Origin: Centroberyx gerrardi
Taxonomy: Eukaryota > Chordata > Actinopteri > Beryciformes > Berycidae
Reading direction: 5' to 3'
NCBI RefSeq assembly: GCF_048128805.1
Contig: NC_136012.1
Location: 27,743,082 to 27,807,081, forward strand
Length of the DNA: 64,000 nucleotides
Part shown: positions 54,895 to 64,000 of the stretch, one piece after another
How the letters are laid out: each line of letters starts with the position of its first letter
Position numbering within the stretch: the stretch's first letter is position 1
The notes under the pieces: generated by a model
What the model saw: the letters and a program-made list of their open reading frames with translations, nothing else
What the model was told of the DNA's origin: nothing
Database searches by the model: none
Position numbers and translations under genes: made by a program

Positions 54895-55050
54895 ATTCGT
54901 TTTTTTAATTTAACCTTTCTTTAACCAGGAAGTCTATTGAGATATAATATCGCTTGACCTGGCCAAGGCAGCAGCATGAAGAAGTTAAAAGCAAATACAC
55001 ATTACACATATCACACATAAAACACATACAATAAACATTACGAGTCACAT
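54895..55050. repeat. Fish interspersed repeat fragment ('TTTAACCAGGAAGTC')
   Basis: 'CCTTTCTTTAACCAGGAAGT' then CTATTGAGATATAATATCGC is a widespread teleost block. A related fragment is at 38190-38260 ('CCTTTATTTAACCAGGGAAG'). Confidence 0.6.
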
Positions 55051-55554
55051 AGAGAGCAGCCTTCTCTGTTAAAAGCAGTTATAATGTTACTGGGAAGATT
55101 CCAGAATAATATGTTTAAATGTTACTTATACATATACAGTTTATACTTAATGTACTAGCTATTCTGATTCCTGTTCCCAGATGTTCCCTTGCTAGAAGTA
55201 GAAGTACAATCCTACAAAATAAATTGGAAATTCAATAAAATAAATTCAATGCAAAAGGTGAACATTTATTCCAAATCATATATCAGCCTGTCCAGTGTTT
55301 GTCTTTTGCTGTTTAATGCAGTTTTGCTGATTTCTGCTTATTCAACTAGAACAAACGTTCACCTTTTGCATCTCAGGCGCTTCCAGTCTCTTTATTGTGT
55401 TCATTCTGAGATTCTGATTGATTTCCATTCTATTAAATTACATGTTATTGAATGTGATTTATTCCAGTAAACTCATGCATAGAAAGGGTTTTTTAGTTTT
55501 GTGCTGAAGTTGGTCAGGTGAGAAGTGTGTGTCCGTCACTTCCTGGTTACACCT

Positions 55555-55606
<52 letters not shown>
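55555..55606. repeat. (CA)n microsatellite
   Basis: About 25 CA units. A short (TTCTA)n pentanucleotide run follows at 55784-55806. Confidence 0.95.
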
Positions 55607-55608
<2 letters not shown>

Positions 55609-56149
55609 TGCATCCACACACCAAGTGCCCACAAATATTAATACAAAACATATTTGTTTAAGATAAATTAGACAGACATAGATTAATATAAACAGCTCCT
55701 ACAAATATATGTATACTGTTTACACTTTTTAAAGGTTACTGCTCCTGTTCTTGTCCCTTTATGATGTTGTTTATTCTGCTCTCTATTCTATTCTATTCTA
55801 TTCTATTGTGCTGTGCTCGCTCCTATTTTATGTCAAGAAATACTAATAGCCTAATAAATCAATAACTGAGTGTATCAGAGTTTCTTTTATTTTTGAATTG
55901 TGTTTTTTCATGTTTCTTATTTCTGTGTTTTGTTGATTTCTATCAGGGGTTTTATTCTATCAAGGCTTTTCTGTCTTTGTTTTATTTTTCTTCTATCAGG
56001 GTTTTATTTTCATTCTATCAGTTTTTCATTCTGTCAGTGTTTTTTTATTCTATCAGGGCTTTATTTTATTATTATTATTATTTTTTTTATCAGAGTTTCA
56101 TTCTATCATGGTTTTATTTCCCTCTCTCGGGGTTTATTTCCTCTGTCAG

Positions 56150-56370
56150 GTCGCTGCAGCGGCTCTCTGTGTGTTTCTGATGGAATAATAGCGGAGCTCT
56201 GGTCCCAGTCCGGCTGGGGGAAGGGGATTATTCCCCGGATTACCATCCAAACCTCCTCGGAGACTTTCTGACTCAAAGATTTCTGTCGGACAGTAATCGC
56301 GTTAATCCCGCAGGATCCCGCAGGATTACCGCTGCCGCAAAATGCAGAGGGGAATTTAATTCAGACTGGA
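56150..56370. promoter_or_regulatory. Candidate enhancer with clustered K50-homeodomain (Otx/Pitx/Gsc-type) sites
   Basis: Four GGATTA/TAATCC hexamers occur in 104 bp (56225-56230, 56237-56242, 56303-56308, 56323-56328), with a further TAATCG at 56294. The block is GC-balanced, non-repetitive and bounded by simple repeats. These hexamers are the established binding sequence of K50 homeodomain proteins. It lies about 4.9 kb upstream of the neurog1 promoter. Enhancer function is inferred. Confidence 0.4.
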
Positions 56371-56438
56371 TAAATAGATATGAAATCAATTGAGGAATGG
56401 ACTGACTCCATATACCCCCCCCCCTCCCCCCCACCCCT

Positions 56439-56440
<2 letters not shown>

Positions 56441-56518
<78 letters not shown>
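56441..56518. repeat. (CA)n microsatellite preceded by a C-rich tract
   Basis: About 38 CA units following CCCCCCCCCTCCCCCCCACC-type sequence at 56417-56440. Confidence 0.96.
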
Positions 56519-56521
<3 letters not shown>

Positions 56522-56709
56522 CACTGAGTTTCAACTTCAACACCTTGCAGTTGCAGTCTGAGCAGCTGACATGCAAATGGAGAAACCAGACGGCTGCTTT
56601 TCCTTTTGTAGAACTTTTGTAAAACTTTAAAACATGAAAGCTGATCAAAATACAGCAGGGAACACCTTTCAAATAATTTTTAAAAAACAGTATAAGAATC
56701 ATATGGGGA

Positions 56710-57180
56710 TTTGTGCTACTCAGTAGTGAGTTTACAGTGTTTTTCAGCATATTTTATGGTTCCTAGAATATTTATATAGGGCCTCAAAATGTGTCTGTAG
56801 TACTCAATCGTGAGTTTACAGTGAATTTATAGTCACTTTATAATACTTTATAGTATTTTTTACTTCTACGGTATCACTACAATATTCCTATAATATTCCT
56901 ATAGGGTTTTAAAGTCTATGGTACTCGATAGTGAGTTTATTGTTTTTAACTCCTATGGTATCAATATTCCTATAGAAACATATAATGTGGTCTGTGGTAC
57001 TCAGTGACCTTATTATACTTTATGGTATTTTTATGGTACTTGTATGATATTATTATAGGATTTCCTGTGATATAATTTTTGGCCTATAGTAGCTGCATGA
57101 TATTTTTTTAAAGTTTAGGGATGTTTGTAAAGTAACCCTGTAACATGTATTATAGGATTACTATAGTTCTTCATCACAAC
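56710..57180. repeat. Dispersed AT-rich repeat, copy 2, internally repetitive
   Basis: Repeats of 'AGTGAGTTTACAGTG', 'TATGGTATTTTTATGG' and 'ATTCCTATAATATTCCTATA' relate it to 5045-5345 and 63545-63890. No coding sequence. Confidence 0.65.
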
Positions 57181-57298
57181 AGTTCTAATGAGATTTCTCC
57201 AGTTTCTCCATCAGCTGAATTGCTGTTTTGTTCTTGTTTTTGCATCCACTTTCCTGGAGAGTCTCTCCACTCTCTCTAGTGTTTTCTTTTCTTTTTTC

Positions 57299-57300
<2 letters not shown>

Positions 57301-57351
<51 letters not shown>

Positions 57352-57366
57352 GGGGGGGGGGGGGGG
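57301..57366. repeat. (GT)n plus poly-G microsatellite
   Basis: About 24 GT units followed by a run of about 17 G. CT-rich low-complexity sequence occupies 57474-57722. Confidence 0.95.
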
Positions 57367-57473
57367 ATTCATTTCATTCTGTTTCATTTTCTCACGTGTT
57401 TTGCTCCATTGAAATGCAATCACATCTCGTGTAGCAGCGGCTTAATCCTGTCAGGCCCTGAACCCTGAACTGC

Positions 57474-57510
<37 letters not shown>

Positions 57511-57723
57511 CCTTGGTTCTCGTTCTTTCTCGCGGAGTTCTCTCTTTCTCTTCCTCTCTTTCTCTTCCTCTCTTTTTCTTTTACTCCTTTCTCTCTTTCC
57601 TTTTCTTTATTCTCTCCTCTTCTCTCTCTCCCTCTTTCTCTCCTTTCTCTCTCATTTCTTTATTTTTTCTTTTTCTTTCTGTCCTCCCCTGTCTCTTTTT
57701 CTCCTTCTCCCCCCTCTCTCTCT

Positions 57724-57850
57724 ATTCAAATTCAATTTGCTTTATTGGCACTAATGTTATAAAGAATATTGCCAAAGCATTCAACAATAGGCTACAACAG
57801 TACTGATAATCAACAGTAAAAAAAAAGATAATTCCTTGAAATAATTATAT
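57724..57850. repeat. Fish interspersed repeat ('TTCAATTTGCTTTATTGGCA')
   Basis: 'AAATTCAATTTGCTTTATTG' and 'AATATTGCCAAAGCATTCAA' recall a common fish repeat. A related block is at 36130-36255 ('GTTGCCAAAGCATATTACAA'). Confidence 0.6.
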
Positions 57851-58020
57851 AGCTACAAAACAAAAACGTTTTGGGGTTTTTGCAAAAATGGAATTTTGTG
57901 AATTTATCTCTGCAAGTATATCTACTTTCAAATTCCTAATAAAAACACAGTTAAGAAAAAAAAAACAAAGAAAAGAAAAATAGTTACCCCTCTACCCCCC
58001 ACGTGCCCCAGCACCCCCTC

Positions 58021-58200
58021 TCCTCTCAGCCAATAGGAATCCGTCCTCCTCCATACATTTTACAGCTTTATAATCCCGCACGCAGCGCTCGGCTCGTGCT
58101 GCTGCAGCCTCACTCAGAGAAACACAACAGTCTTTTCCTTTCAAGCTGTTCCGTCACTTTGAAGTGATTTTCCTGAAGAGATGGAGGCTGTAAAAATAAA
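58021..58200 (+). promoter_or_regulatory. Promoter-like island upstream of neurog1
   Basis: A CCAAT box (AGCCAATAGG, 58029-58038) is followed 33 bp later by a TATA-like TTTATAA (58067-58073) and GC-rich sequence with an initiator-like CCTCACTCAGAG near 58107. The spacing suits a core promoter. The ATG at 58181 leads only into AT-rich and (CT)n sequence, so any transcript would probably be non-coding, or this could be a distal element. Not recognised. Confidence 0.3.
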
Positions 58201-58244
58201 AATAAAAACCCTCCAGCCTGCCTCTCTCTCTGTTTCTGCTCTGT

Positions 58245-58246
<2 letters not shown>

Positions 58247-58311
<65 letters not shown>
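58247..58311. repeat. (CT)n microsatellite
   Basis: Pure CT run; the Ser/Leu and Arg/Glu frames across it are artefacts. Confidence 0.96.
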
Positions 58312-58312
<1 letters not shown>

Positions 58313-58374
58313 GTGAAGCTCTCCTCCCACAGACGCAGCATCGCGAACTGGACGTCAGTTGGAAATGTTCGTGA

Positions 58375-58790
58375 AAATGTTAGCTAGCTAACCGCTGCCC
58401 GGTTAACTTCAGGCAACTGAAACAACTTGGTTAACGTTACAGTTAAGTTTAGACAGTTTGGCTTGGGTCAGGTTTAGGCAACTAAAACTTTGGTGAACTT
58501 TAGGCAACTAAAAAACTTTAGTTACAGGTAGCCTCCGGTTAAGTTTAGCTAACGTTAGCCTAACTAAAAGTTTGGTTAAGGTTAAGCTTAGCCAACTAAA
58601 ACAGTTTGGTTAAGCCTAGGCTAAAGTTTCAGTCATGGTTAAATAAGAAACATTTAGCTAGTTTTGCTTTCCTTCTTGCTATTATATTTTTAAGTTTAGC
58701 TAATGTTAGCTTAACTAAAACAGTTTGGTTAAGTTTAAGTTTAGGCACTTAGGCATCTTAAGAAACACTTAAGATGAAAAAATAAACTTT
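58375..58790. repeat. Degenerate GTTA/TTTAGGCAACTAAA tandem repeat
   Basis: Multiple diverged copies of 'GTTAAGTTTAGGCAACTAAA' alternate with 'GCTAACGTTAGC'. This is a known low-complexity style in fish genomes. Confidence 0.75.
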
Positions 58791-59099
58791 ACTCACAGTA
58801 GAAAACTTTCCTTTCCTTTTTGCTATTTCAAAGTCAAACTACTTCCTGTTTCTACTCGTGTCTCCTTCATGTTTTCTTTTCCTGATGGGAAAATGCATTT
58901 CTCTCAGTTTCTCTGCACTTCTCGTGCAAGGTGCATGTTCAAATTTGCATTTTAACACACCGTGCTCATTTCCAGGAAAGCATCCTCGGTGTTTCATCAA
59001 AGTCTGAGGGCTTTTTTTTTTGTGTTTCGTTTTGTTTCGTTGTGATTCAGCAGGACAGACAGGCTCATAATATTCCAGCCTGCATGTTTCCTAGTAAAC

Positions 59100-59640
59100 T
59101 CTGCTCCGGGTTAGGCTACTTGTGAATGCAGCCCAGAAATCCCCGGGCATATGGGCAGGTAAATAGAGCCGAGCAGGGGCAGAAATGATTTGTGTGCAGG
59201 CTGGGTTTTGTTCCCGCTGAGACCATTTGAATAAGAATAATGCCAATAGAGTGGCTGAGGCAGAAAGAAAGCGGCACAAAAGGCCAGAGGAGCTGAATTT
59301 GGACGAGGGACAAACCAGCAGAGGAGTGAAAAGAAGTGCGGGGTGGACGGCCACAATGGAACAATTCACCTTATAATCGCTTTGATATATTATACATGCC
59401 TGAAGACTCTAAACATTGTGTAATTATTTATAAATGACTGTCCCCCTATTCCCCATAATAGAGCAGGCAGAAAGGCGCTGCAGGTCTCTGGCCCCCGTCC
59501 TCCTGCCGCAAAGAGAGCCGAGGAGCTGCGAGAGGAATAAATGGAATAATTAATGGAAAATTGTATGCCTGTCTCATAAAGATGTCTTTAAAAACACTTC
59601 AGGAAAATTGGCCCATGCATGCCGCTGGACGGTTTTACTG
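59100..59640. promoter_or_regulatory. Candidate conserved non-coding element upstream of neurog1
   Basis: About 540 bp free of simple and interspersed repeats, in contrast to its surroundings. It contains GGGCATATGGGCAGG (E-box), ACCATTTGAATAAG, TGGAATAATTAATGG and GTGTAATTATTTATAA (homeodomain TAATTA). Frames across it lack protein character. It is about 1.5-2 kb upstream of the neurog1 TATA box, so a neural enhancer is possible. This is inferred, not shown. Confidence 0.35.
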
Positions 59641-59649
59641 CCTGTCCTG

Positions 59650-60880
59650 CATGTTGGGAATCTCAATGGGAATGTGTGGAGGAAACTGTGACAAGTAAAG
59701 ATGAGAAAGAAAGAAAAAATCCAGACAGAACTAATAAAGTTAAACGGTTGAACTGCTGCCCTTCACAAACAAATACTGCGGGAGAAAAGTGGAGAGTCTG
59801 GAGAAAAGCAGACAGGAATGATAAGCCTCAAAAACATGTAGCCTAATTTATTTTAGAACAACATACATTTATGTTACTTTTCAAGGCAACATTATGCTAA
59901 TTACTTCACGCACTGATACAGAATATGCAGTTTTTGATTTCAGGAAAAGCAACCGAAATGTGTGTTTTCCCAAACTGGACAGATATGTTGAAAACATTAA
60001 TTCATTAATTAAGTCTACCTTAATCAGTATGTGAAATGCAAATATAACTCCATTCATTCATTCATTCATTCAGTGTGTAAACTAAATTATTCTGCATTCA
60101 AAATTAACACATCTTAAGCTTCAACAAAACGTTTTTATTTTTTTTTATTTTTTTACAAACTTTAAATTTTGTATAGGCAGTTCTCAAAGCTGAAACACAT
60201 CCATAAGGTCTCTCTGCATATCAAAACTAATGCAACAGCAACCTGTAGCCTGTTCACATTATTAGCAATTCAGTTCATAAGCTATTAGGAATTATTCATG
60301 AAGAGAGAAAATCACGACGTTTCTATTTTGCACCGCTGTAACGTGAAAAAACAAGTCTGCATCATGCAGGCAGCAGGAACAGAGAAACCCACCGAAACTC
60401 ACTTTCACTACCAACTTTTTATTATTATGGAACAGAGTTTAACAGCTTTATGTGCTGATGCAGATGTAGCCTACATGAAGTAAATTAATAGTAGGCTATA
60501 AAACAGATGTAAGATATAGGCTATAGATGGAGATTGGGTATTTTAAGGGAAAGGGAAATCGTTGTTTTTCTGAAACCATCATTTATTTCTGTTCATTTGG
60601 GTGTTTGTGATGCCTCGTAGTTTCTTTTCCTTTTTTATCCTCTGTGTATCTGTGCTGAAGCAGGATGGATGGGTGTCGATGTGGGTTTTGGTGAAAAAAG
60701 CCCTGAAGTCTCCGGAGCGTGTCTCCGCCCGGGGGGGGGTGCTCCTACCGACTCCTCTTTCTTTCTTTCTTCTTTTTTTATTTTTTACTTTACAGGTTTT
60801 AACTTTAAAAGTGGGTTTGGTCTCTTTCTGGGAGGGGGGTGCGGGTGCGTGCGTGTCGTTCGCGTGGCCGGGCGGCGGTA
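59650..60880. other. Gene-free sequence upstream of neurog1
   Basis: Mostly AT-rich unique sequence with an (ATTC)n run at 60053-60074 and T-runs at 60130-60155. GC content rises sharply from about 60700, the start of the neurog1 CpG-rich region. Confidence 0.5.
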
Positions 60881-60889
60881 CCCCCGCGC

Positions 60890-61273
60890 TCTGATTGGCT
60901 GGCGGTGATTACCGGCACGCTTCTGCGGGGCGAACAAACACCGGGCGTCATTATGTTAATGAGCTGGTCCCGCGGCACGGGGCAGACCTGCCGCAGCCCA
61001 TTCACCCTCCTTCATCCCTCCTTCATCCCTCCTTCACACTGATGCCAAAGCCGGAGGGGGGGGGGGGGGCGGTCATTGTCCGTGCAGGGTATATAAGCGG
61101 GCTGAGGCCGGTCGTGTGCCAGGCTCACCGGCTCGCACGAGCTGAACCGAGAGCAAAAGAAGCAAACAGACGCGTGCCTTACCGATCCGTCCTCTGCACA
61201 CCAAAAAACTTCTTCCTTGTTGGATCTTTGCTGAGAAAAACTTCGCCAGCTCCACCGCATCCAGCTTCACCAG
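60890..61273 (+). promoter_or_regulatory. neurog1: neurog1 core promoter and non-coding first exon
   Basis: TATATAA at 61090-61096 sits in a GC-rich context. A reverse CCAAT box (GATTGGCT, 60893-60900) lies about 200 bp upstream, as does a G-run at 61057-61069. Transcription should start near 61120. The first exon ends at CACCAG|GTAGGT (61273/61274) and the acceptor TTTCCTCCAG is at 61384, leaving a 111-bp 5' UTR intron. Confidence 0.75.
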
Positions 61274-61407
61274 GTAGGTTCACCGTGCGCGTCTCCGCTG
61301 CATCACGTTTCCAGTTTAACGGTGCACATCCTGCTGCAGCTCCGGCTCTGGTTTTAACCCGCTCTCCTCTCTTCTTTCCTCCAGAATAAAGCAACATGTG
61401 CACCGCC

Positions 61408-62061
61408 ATGGAGACCGTCTACTCCGACATCGACAGCAACAGCTGCGACTTCTCCTTCCCGCACACCGACGACGACGAGGACTCCCGCGGCAGCCTGCGC
61501 TCCGCCTCCCCGGCCAGCTCGCCGCTCGGCCCGGAGCCCGGCAGCACCGAGCAGCAGCAGCAGCAGAAGAAGCGGCGCCGGGGCCGCCGGGGCGACGCCA
61601 CCGTGCATGTGGTGAAGAAGAACCGGCGGATGAAAGCCAACGACCGGGAGAGGAACCGGATGCACAACCTGAACGACGCCCTGGACGCGCTCCGCGGGGT
61701 CCTGCCGGCCTTCCCGGACGAGACCAAGCTCACAAAAATCGAGACTCTCCGCTTTGCGCACAACTACATCTGGGCGCTGTCCGAGACCATCCGCATCGCC
61801 GACCTGCAGGGGGGCAAGGCGGGCCGGGGCGGCGGGGCCGGGGACGCGCCCCTGGTGCTCCCCCCGGGGCTCGGCCGCATCGGCGACGCCCCGAGCCCCG
61901 GCAGCGAGGCCTGCTCCTGGAGCTCCAGCGGCTCGTCGTCGTCCTCCTCCCCGGCGTACTGCACCTCCAGCCCGGGCAGCCCGGCGGTGGCGGAGGACTA
62001 CGGCTTCCTGCAGCCGGACGCGGTGTACGGCTTCCACAGCTTCGTGCCGGGCGTCTACTGA
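61408..62061 (+). CDS. neurog1: Neurogenin 1, proneural bHLH transcription factor
   Basis: A single coding exon of 217 residues from ATG 61408, or 221 from the in-frame ATG at 61396. The second ATG has the better Kozak context (CACCGCCATGG) and gives METVYSD, the usual fish neurogenin start. The bHLH spans about residues 74-130: basic '[17 protein letters not shown]', then '[20 protein letters not shown]' and '[20 protein letters not shown]', diagnostic of neurogenins. Flanks are a Gln/Lys/Arg-rich stretch before the basic region and a Gly- and Ser-rich C terminus ending FHSFVPGVY. It acts as an E-protein heterodimer on CANNTG E-boxes to specify neurons, including cranial sensory neurons. The exon is far more GC-rich than the surroundings. 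Neurog2/3 are less likely given the length and N terminus. Confidence 0.95.
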   Translation: METVYSDIDSNSCDFSFPHTDDDEDSRGSLRSASPASSPLGPEPGSTEQQQQQKKRRRGRRGDATVHVVKKNRRMKANDRERNRMHNLNDALDALRGVLPAFPDETKLTKIETLRFAHNYIWALSETIRIADLQGGKAGRGGGAGDAPLVLPPGLGRIGDAPSPGSEACSWSSSGSSSSSSPAYCTSSPGSPAVAEDYGFLQPDAVYGFHSFVPGVY

Positions 62062-62532
62062 CCTGCAGCCCGCCGCGGACACTCAGAGACCCGGGTGATG
62101 TAGAGAAACACCAGCGGCAGGACTGGATGAACCGGGAGTCTGCAGGAATAAGACTGAATCACTGTTTGCCTTATGAAGCCCGATGCGGCTCTGATACTGA
62201 TCTATTTTCCTATTTACATTTGTCTGCATACGGATTGTAAATGAGAATAACTTAATTTGTGCTTTTTTTAGTTGTTGTTTTTTATTGTCTTTGGTACGTT
62301 TTGTATTTCTCCAAAAACCTTTGCACTTTTTCCTCCCCTCCCTCCTCCAGCACCGTGTATTTACAGTAGAGTCCCTTCAGACTGGAGACAGATCTGCTTT
62401 GCAGCGCGGAGGTGAAAAGTCAATTTTACAATTTGTAGAGTGATAATGCAGAAAAGCGAGCGTGGAAATCGGGTTTCAACGCTTTGACAATAGAGTGAAA
62501 GGAGCTGCCCTCATTCATTATGTATTCTGTGA

Positions 62533-62539
62533 CCCCCCC

Positions 62540-62570
<31 letters not shown>

Positions 62571-62573
62571 ACT
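62533..62573. repeat. Poly-C plus (CA)n in the neurog1 3' UTR
   Basis: About 24 C followed by about 8 CA units, within the probable 3' UTR. Confidence 0.95.
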
Positions 62574-62771
62574 CAATACAAAGACTCAATCCCATCATCG
62601 AGGCACGGATGGACCCTCTCTACTTTCCTAGTGTTGTTTTTTTTAATTTATTCTATTTTATAACTTTTGTTTTGCTCGCTTGTCATATGAAATTGTATTT
62701 TGTATTTTGTACATAAAGAGATTTTTATTCTATTTACTTGGAACTGTGGTGCTGCCAGCCATTTTTCTACA

Positions 62772-62777
62772 AATAAA
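62772..62777 (+). terminator. neurog1: neurog1 poly(A) signal
   Basis: AATAAA about 710 bases after the stop. An earlier ACATAAAG near 62711 is weaker. Confidence 0.65.
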
Positions 62778-62829
62778 ATTATAACGTTTCTAAAAAATGA
62801 AATCTCTCTGTGTCTTTATGTCGCCCTTC

Positions 62830-63421
62830 TCTGTTTTTTTTTTTTTTTTCTAAATTGTTTCAGTTCGTTAACATTTAATCCCATGCTTATTCCTAAACAA
62901 ACACACAGATTAATCTGCTGCCAAACCGCCACATGGCTGCAACTATTGTCATAATTTAGGCCAAATACTGAGAATACCGGGGCGGCCTGAATGCATCAGC
63001 AGACAATGGGCTCAGGATGCATTAATAAGTTAATATTATAATTATTATAATTAATATTAATAAGATAACGGTTTTGGGCAGAGCGCACAGCGGCAGGTGG
63101 AAACAACTTGATGCTCACAGTAAAATCTCTGCAGCCCGAAAACAAAAATACAACCAAACAAAACAGAGAAATTTAAAAGCTCATTTATGTTGTTTGCAGC
63201 CACAGTGGCTCAAGCTGTTAGGTTTTAATGTCATATTAATTAGGCCTATGAAATAAACTTGTACAGTTATGACCAAAAATATGCAATTAGCCCATAGGAA
63301 TGTTATCATGTATAACATGGAATATTTTAAGAAAAGGAGATTTTGATTTGATTTGAACACTTGATGCTCATGTTCAGCTCTCTCAGCCTGTAAAGAAGAA
63401 GCTCATTCATTTTGTTTGCAG

Positions 63422-63455
<34 letters not shown>

Positions 63456-63540
63456 GCACACACAGTTATTATGTTTTAATATCATGTTATCAGCCTAACA
63501 GCATTTTTAAGTTACAAACAAAAAAATGCTTTCCCTTACG
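62830..63540. other. Gene-free AT-rich sequence downstream of neurog1
   Basis: T-run at 62837-62850 and (CA)n at 63423-63455; otherwise no gene, RNA or clear repeat recognised. Confidence 0.5.
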
Positions 63541-63544
63541 AGAA

Positions 63545-63890
63545 ATCCTATAGCCGATAATACATTTTCAAAAGATACTATTCAAATATCACAACAAAAC
63601 TATAAACTATATATAATATACTATATATTATAGTGATACCATAGGAGATAAAACACCACAAACTCACTAAAAACTCACTATTACACACTATAAGTCACTA
63701 TAGGAATATTATAGTGGTGCCATTGGAAATAAACTTAAATTAAATAAACATAAATTTATTATAAAAAAAGATGAAACACCATAATGATAAACTCACTATA
63801 AATTCACCATTGAGAATCATAAACACATCATAAGTTTCTATAGTAATATTATAGGAATATTATAGGGGTATTATAGGGATTTTGAGTGTT
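63545..63890. repeat. Dispersed AT-rich repeat, copy 3 (inverted)
   Basis: 'AAACTCACTATAAATTCACC' and 'AGTAATATTATAGGAATATT' are the inverse of motifs at 5045-5345 and 56710-57180. C/T-rich sequence runs from here to the window end. Confidence 0.6.
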
Positions 63891-64000
63891 TATTTTTATT
63901 ATCCATCCCTACACTCCTCTTTCTTCTTTCTCTCCCCCCCATCACCCCCTCCCCCCCCCATCTTTACCCCCCCTCATCGCCCCCTCTCCCCATCCTACCC

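Noticed and set aside
61354-62240. Long alternative-frame and antisense frames over neurog1
   Set aside because: They result from very high GC and lack any domain. The neurogenin bHLH frame explains the exon.
1-64000. tRNA, snoRNA (for example SNORA74, known near mammalian MATR3) and microRNA genes
   Set aside because: No cloverleaf, H/ACA or convincing miRNA hairpin was recognised by eye. A covariance-model search would be needed to exclude them.

Overview
The window is vertebrate nuclear DNA, almost certainly from a ray-finned (percomorph-like) fish. Evidence: short GC-rich exons with GT-AG introns, very dense CA/TG and CT microsatellites, many hAT- and Tc1-type non-autonomous elements typical of teleosts, and five recognisable vertebrate genes whose predicted proteins match fish family members. 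There is nothing prokaryotic in it: no operons, CRISPR arrays or phage. All gene models were built by hand from splice sites and reading frame.

Layout. (1) 690-3830, + strand: tmem216, a ciliary transition-zone membrane protein, with its first coding exon missing from the window or unrecognised. (2) 4590-18385, + strand: a 20-coding-exon matrin-3-like gene (1286 aa). (3) 18685-41700, - strand: a second matrin-3-like gene of 21 coding exons (1173 aa), lying tail-to-tail with the first. Shared exon sizes and phases show that the two are paralogues. (4) About 41.5-42.5 kb: a divergent promoter region. (5) 42895-47816, + strand: paip2, a translational inhibitor that binds poly(A)-binding protein. 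(6) About 48-61 kb: a 13-kb gene-free interval rich in repeats and microsatellites, with several non-repetitive islands that could be regulatory, including a cluster of TAATCC/GGATTA homeodomain sites. (7) 61090-62777, + strand: neurog1, a proneural bHLH factor with a TATA promoter, one 5' UTR intron and a single coding exon. (8) 62.8-64.0 kb: AT-rich sequence and repeats.

The two matrin-3-like proteins share an N-terminal matrin motif, a matrin-type zinc finger, RRMs, acidic and RS-rich linkers, a second zinc finger and a short basic tail. They should act as nuclear RNA/DNA-binding scaffolds and splicing regulators. They differ in RRM number (three on +, four on -), because the + gene has no counterpart of the third RRM. 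In both genes the last intron, just after the second zinc-finger exon, carries a minisatellite that starts at the 5' splice site. In the - gene this is a roughly 30-copy, 46-bp array in which almost every unit repeats a donor-like sequence. paip2 next to a matrin-3 gene recalls the mammalian MATR3-PAIP2 neighbourhood.

No wholly new biological system was identified. The most interesting observations are the inverted matrin-3-like pair with RRM gain or loss, the paired donor-seeded minisatellites, the K50-homeodomain site cluster upstream of neurog1, and several hAT-like elements with intact 8-bp target duplications.
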